From: Microbacteriaceae bacterium
Lineage (GTDB): Bacteria > Actinomycetota > Actinomycetes > Actinomycetales > Microbacteriaceae
Assembly: GCA_003454135.1 (NCBI GenBank)
Contig: DMKW01000191.1
Coordinates: 3,220 to 9,470 of the forward strand
DNA length: 6,251 bases
Reading direction: 5' to 3'
Under the pieces are notes generated by a model, which was given only the letters and a program-made list of their open reading frames with translations, did not search any database and had not been told where the DNA came from. Positions 4,717 through 6,251 of this stretch are shown here, piece after piece. Position 1 is the stretch's first letter. Each line of letters opens with the position of its first letter. The translations under genes and the position numbers were made by a program.

Positions 4717-6072
4717 CTAGTCGATGTTGGGCGGTGGACTGGCGATGCCGTGCTTGAGGGGGATGGTGGGGAGTGGGGTGGTCTGCGAGAAGGTGTTGAG
4801 GAGGTCGATTTCCCCGTTGATCACGGTCGAGAGCCGACGGATGCCTTCGCGGATGAAATCGGGGGTCGGGTAACAGAAGGACAGGCGGATGTTGTTGCGT
4901 CCGCTTCCGTCCGCGTAGAACGCCGTGCCGGGCGTGTAGGCGACGAGTTCCTTGACGGCGCGCGGGAGCATCGCCTTGGAGTCGAGGTGGGAGGGAAGCG
5001 TCGCCCAAATGTAGAAGCCGCCGTTGGGCACGGTCCAGGTCAGCTGGGGCAGGTGTTCGGCGAGGGCCCCGAGCATCGCGTCGCGGCGCTCCCGATATAT
5101 GCCCCTGAACGTATTTATCTGTTCTTTCCAGTCGGCGGTCTTTAAGTACTCGGTGATCATGAGCTGGCTGAACGAGCTGGGGGACAGCACGGCGGCCTCG
5201 TTGGCGAGGATGAGTTTCTCGCGGATGGCGTGGGGAGCCAGGGCCCAGCCCACGCGGAAACCCGGCGCGAGGGTCTTGGAGAAGGTCCCGAGGTAGATCA
5301 CGCCGTCCTCCTCGACCGAGCGCATGGCCTGTGGCGGAGGCGCATCGAAGTAAAGCAACCCGTAGGGGTTGTCTTCGAGCACGAGAATCTCGTTCGAACG
5401 GCAGATTTCCAGAATCTCGAGCCGACGGTGCCAGCTGAGTGTGACACCGGCCGGGTTGCTGAAGGTGGGGATTGTGTAGAGGAACTTGATCGACTTGCCG
5501 GCCGCCCGAAGGCGCACGATCGACTCGCGCAGGGCATCCGGAATCAGCCCGTGTTCGTCCATCGGCACGTGCTGGATGTTGGCCTGGAAGGAATTGAACA
5601 CGACCATCGCGGTCACGTAGCTCGGTCCCTCGGCGAGCACGACGTCGCCGGGGTTGATGAATAGCTTGGTGACGAGCTCGAGGGCGTGCTGCGATCCGGT
5701 CGTCACGACGACATCGTCGACGCTCGCCCGGATGCCCTCGAGGGCCATGATCTCGAGGATGTGTTCGCGCAGCTCCGGCAAACCTTGACCTGAGCCGTAC
5801 TGCAGGGCCTGCGGTCCGGCATCCCGCATGACGCGCTCGAAGGCGCCGGCGATGAGTTCGCTCGGCAGTGCGGAGACGAAAGGCATGCCCCCTGCGAGGG
5901 AGACCACTTCCGGCCGAGAGGCGACGGCGAACAGGGCGCGCACCTCGGAGGCGCTGAGGCCCGCCGTGCGGTCAGCATAGAGGTCGTACCACGGGTCCAG
6001 GTTGGTGCCGGCGCCGGGCAACCCGGTGTGGCGCTGGGGTGCGTGGTGAGGCGACGTGCCGTGGCTTGTCAT
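4717..6072 (-). CDS. PLP-dependent aminotransferase, class I/II (MocR/LysN/KAT-like, no GntR domain)
   Basis: Fold-type I aminotransferase that moves an amino group between an amino acid and a 2-oxo acid using pyridoxal phosphate. The closest families by motif are 2-aminoadipate (LysN)/kynurenine aminotransferase II and the catalytic half of MocR regulators; the substrate cannot be told. The 451-aa product shows VSLAGGMP (57-64), LQYGSGQGLPELRE (90-103), VTTGSQHAL (123-131, phosphate-cup region), PTFSNPAG with N206, EDNPYG with D234 (pyridine N1) and Y237, LGTFSKTLAPGFRVGW with Schiff-base lysine K266, and NNIRLSF with R396 for the substrate carboxylate. No N-terminal winged helix exists; the first ~25 residues are a His/Pro/Gly-rich tail. 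A ~33-residue Pro-rich C-terminal extension (about 419-451) follows the fold. ATG 6072 has a partial GGGA site 6 bases upstream. Residues 310-326 use a cluster of rare codons, including TTA. Confidence 0.9.
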   Translation of the reverse strand: MTSHGTSPHHAPQRHTGLPGAGTNLDPWYDLYADRTAGLSASEVRALFAVASRPEVVSLAGGMPFVSALPSELIAGAFERVMRDAGPQALQYGSGQGLPELREHILEIMALEGIRASVDDVVVTTGSQHALELVTKLFINPGDVVLAEGPSYVTAMVVFNSFQANIQHVPMDEHGLIPDALRESIVRLRAAGKSIKFLYTIPTFSNPAGVTLSWHRRLEILEICRSNEILVLEDNPYGLLYFDAPPPQAMRSVEEDGVIYLGTFSKTLAPGFRVGWALAPHAIREKLILANEAAVLSPSSFSQLMITEYLKTADWKEQINTFRGIYRERRDAMLGALAEHLPQLTWTVPNGGFYIWATLPSHLDSKAMLPRAVKELVAYTPGTAFYADGSGRNNIRLSFCYPTPDFIREGIRRLSTVINGEIDLLNTFSQTTPLPTIPLKHGIASPPPNID

Positions 6073-6160
6073 CTGAAATCCCGATTGTGCGATGGACGGA
6101 GAAGTTTAAACAATAGACGCTGCCGTCTGAGGGAGCCTGGATGTCGCAGCCATAGAAAGA
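6073..6160 (-). promoter_or_regulatory. Probable promoter region of the aminotransferase-ddl operon
   Basis: The strong terminator upstream means the aminotransferase should be transcribed from this 88-base gap. Read on the minus strand it contains TATTGT (6110-6115), matching TAnnnT of a -10 box, inside the only AT-rich patch (next to the 8-bp palindrome GTTTAAAC, 6104-6111). No recognisable -35 lies 16-18 bases upstream. Overlapping it is a short inverted repeat AGACG-CTGC-CGTCT (6115-6128) that could be an operator or chance. Exact elements are low confidence; the region call rests on position. Confidence 0.35.
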
Positions 6161-6197
6161 AACGGGGCTCGTCCACGAATCGTGGACGAGCCCCGTT
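6153..6197 (-). terminator. Strong intrinsic terminator of the upstream thioredoxin-like gene
   Basis: Perfect inverted repeat with 18-base arms (6161-6178 and 6180-6197) around a single central A. The arms carry the GC-rich block CGGGGCTCGTCC, and on the minus strand the stem is followed by TTTCTTTCTA. It starts 15 bases after the minus-strand stop at 6213, so it fits an intrinsic terminator for that gene. The plus-strand side lacks a comparable T-run, so it works mainly in one direction. Confidence 0.9.
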
Positions 6198-6212
6198 CTG
6201 TCGATCAGTGGA

Positions 6213-6251
6213 CTACTTGAGCCACTCGGCGAAGTCCGCCTCGAGGGCCGG
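6213..6251 (-). CDS. C-terminal end of an upstream gene, probably thioredoxin (5' end outside window)
   Basis: Only the last 12 codons and a TAG stop are visible, giving PALEADFAEWLK. The short amphipathic end, with Ala/Leu/Glu spacing, resembles the final helix of thioredoxin. A trxA-like gene in this place would also fit the trxB-trxA neighbourhood common near parAB in actinobacteria. Reading this as a real gene end is supported by the terminator 15 bases downstream. The active-site WCGPC lies outside the window, so the family assignment comes from context and a very short match. Confidence 0.5.
   Translation of the reverse strand, partial: PALEADFAEWLK

Noticed and set aside
4649..5008. 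Upstream extension of the ddl frame
   Set aside because: It overlaps the aminotransferase coding sequence and gives His/Pro/Arg-rich non-family sequence; Ddl homology begins right after the ATG at 4648.
4504..5145. Plus-strand open frame of 213 codons across the ddl start and the aminotransferase 3' end
   Set aside because: It is antisense to two well-supported genes, with no conserved motif and typical shadow composition.
1..6251. DnaA boxes or oriC within the window
   Set aside because: Gene order says the origin is near, but I found no cluster of TTATCCACA-like boxes; oriC should lie to the left, beyond yidC-rnpA-rpmH.
1..6251. A new defence, mobile or other undescribed system
   Set aside because: Every gene of substance belongs to a known housekeeping or metabolic family in a conserved order; no transposase, integrase, att repeats, CRISPR or unknown gene cluster was seen.

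Overview
The window reads as a chromosomal, oriC-proximal segment of a high-GC actinobacterium. The best guess is a member of Microbacteriaceae (Cryobacterium/Leifsonia-like). This rests on the gene order yidC-jag-rsmG-parA-parB, on the sequence character of these proteins, on GTG starts, and on two perfect actinobacterial parS palindromes. The genus is an inference; no rRNA or tRNA gene is present to fix it.

Left half (1-3641, all + strand): the 3' end of yidC (membrane protein insertase), jag/khpB (KH-R3H RNA-binding protein), rsmG (16S rRNA G527 methyltransferase), then parA and parB (chromosome segregation ATPase and CTP-dependent parS-binding clamp). One parS site covers the last base of the jag stop codon and most of the jag-rsmG gap. 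The second parS site contains the probable GTG start codon of parA, directly after a good Shine-Dalgarno sequence. ParB can therefore load at sites 0.8 kb apart, just upstream of its own operon.

Right half (3686-6251, all - strand, convergent with parB): a D-alanine--D-alanine ligase, a fold-type I PLP-dependent aminotransferase without a GntR domain, and the last 12 codons of an upstream gene that is probably thioredoxin. A strong intrinsic terminator (18-bp arms, U-rich tail on the - strand) separates the thioredoxin-like gene from the aminotransferase, so the aminotransferase-ddl pair should have its own promoter in 6073-6160. A short hairpin lies between the convergent parB and ddl ends.

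Together the + strand genes are the usual origin-proximal housekeeping set for membrane protein insertion, RNA binding, ribosome methylation and origin segregation. The - strand pair adds cell-wall dipeptide synthesis and amino-acid metabolism. I see no mobile element, CRISPR array or novel multi-gene system. The points worth a second look are the parS/parA start overlap, the missing GxxG loop in Jag, rare-codon clusters in the aminotransferase and ddl, and small repeats upstream of ddl.
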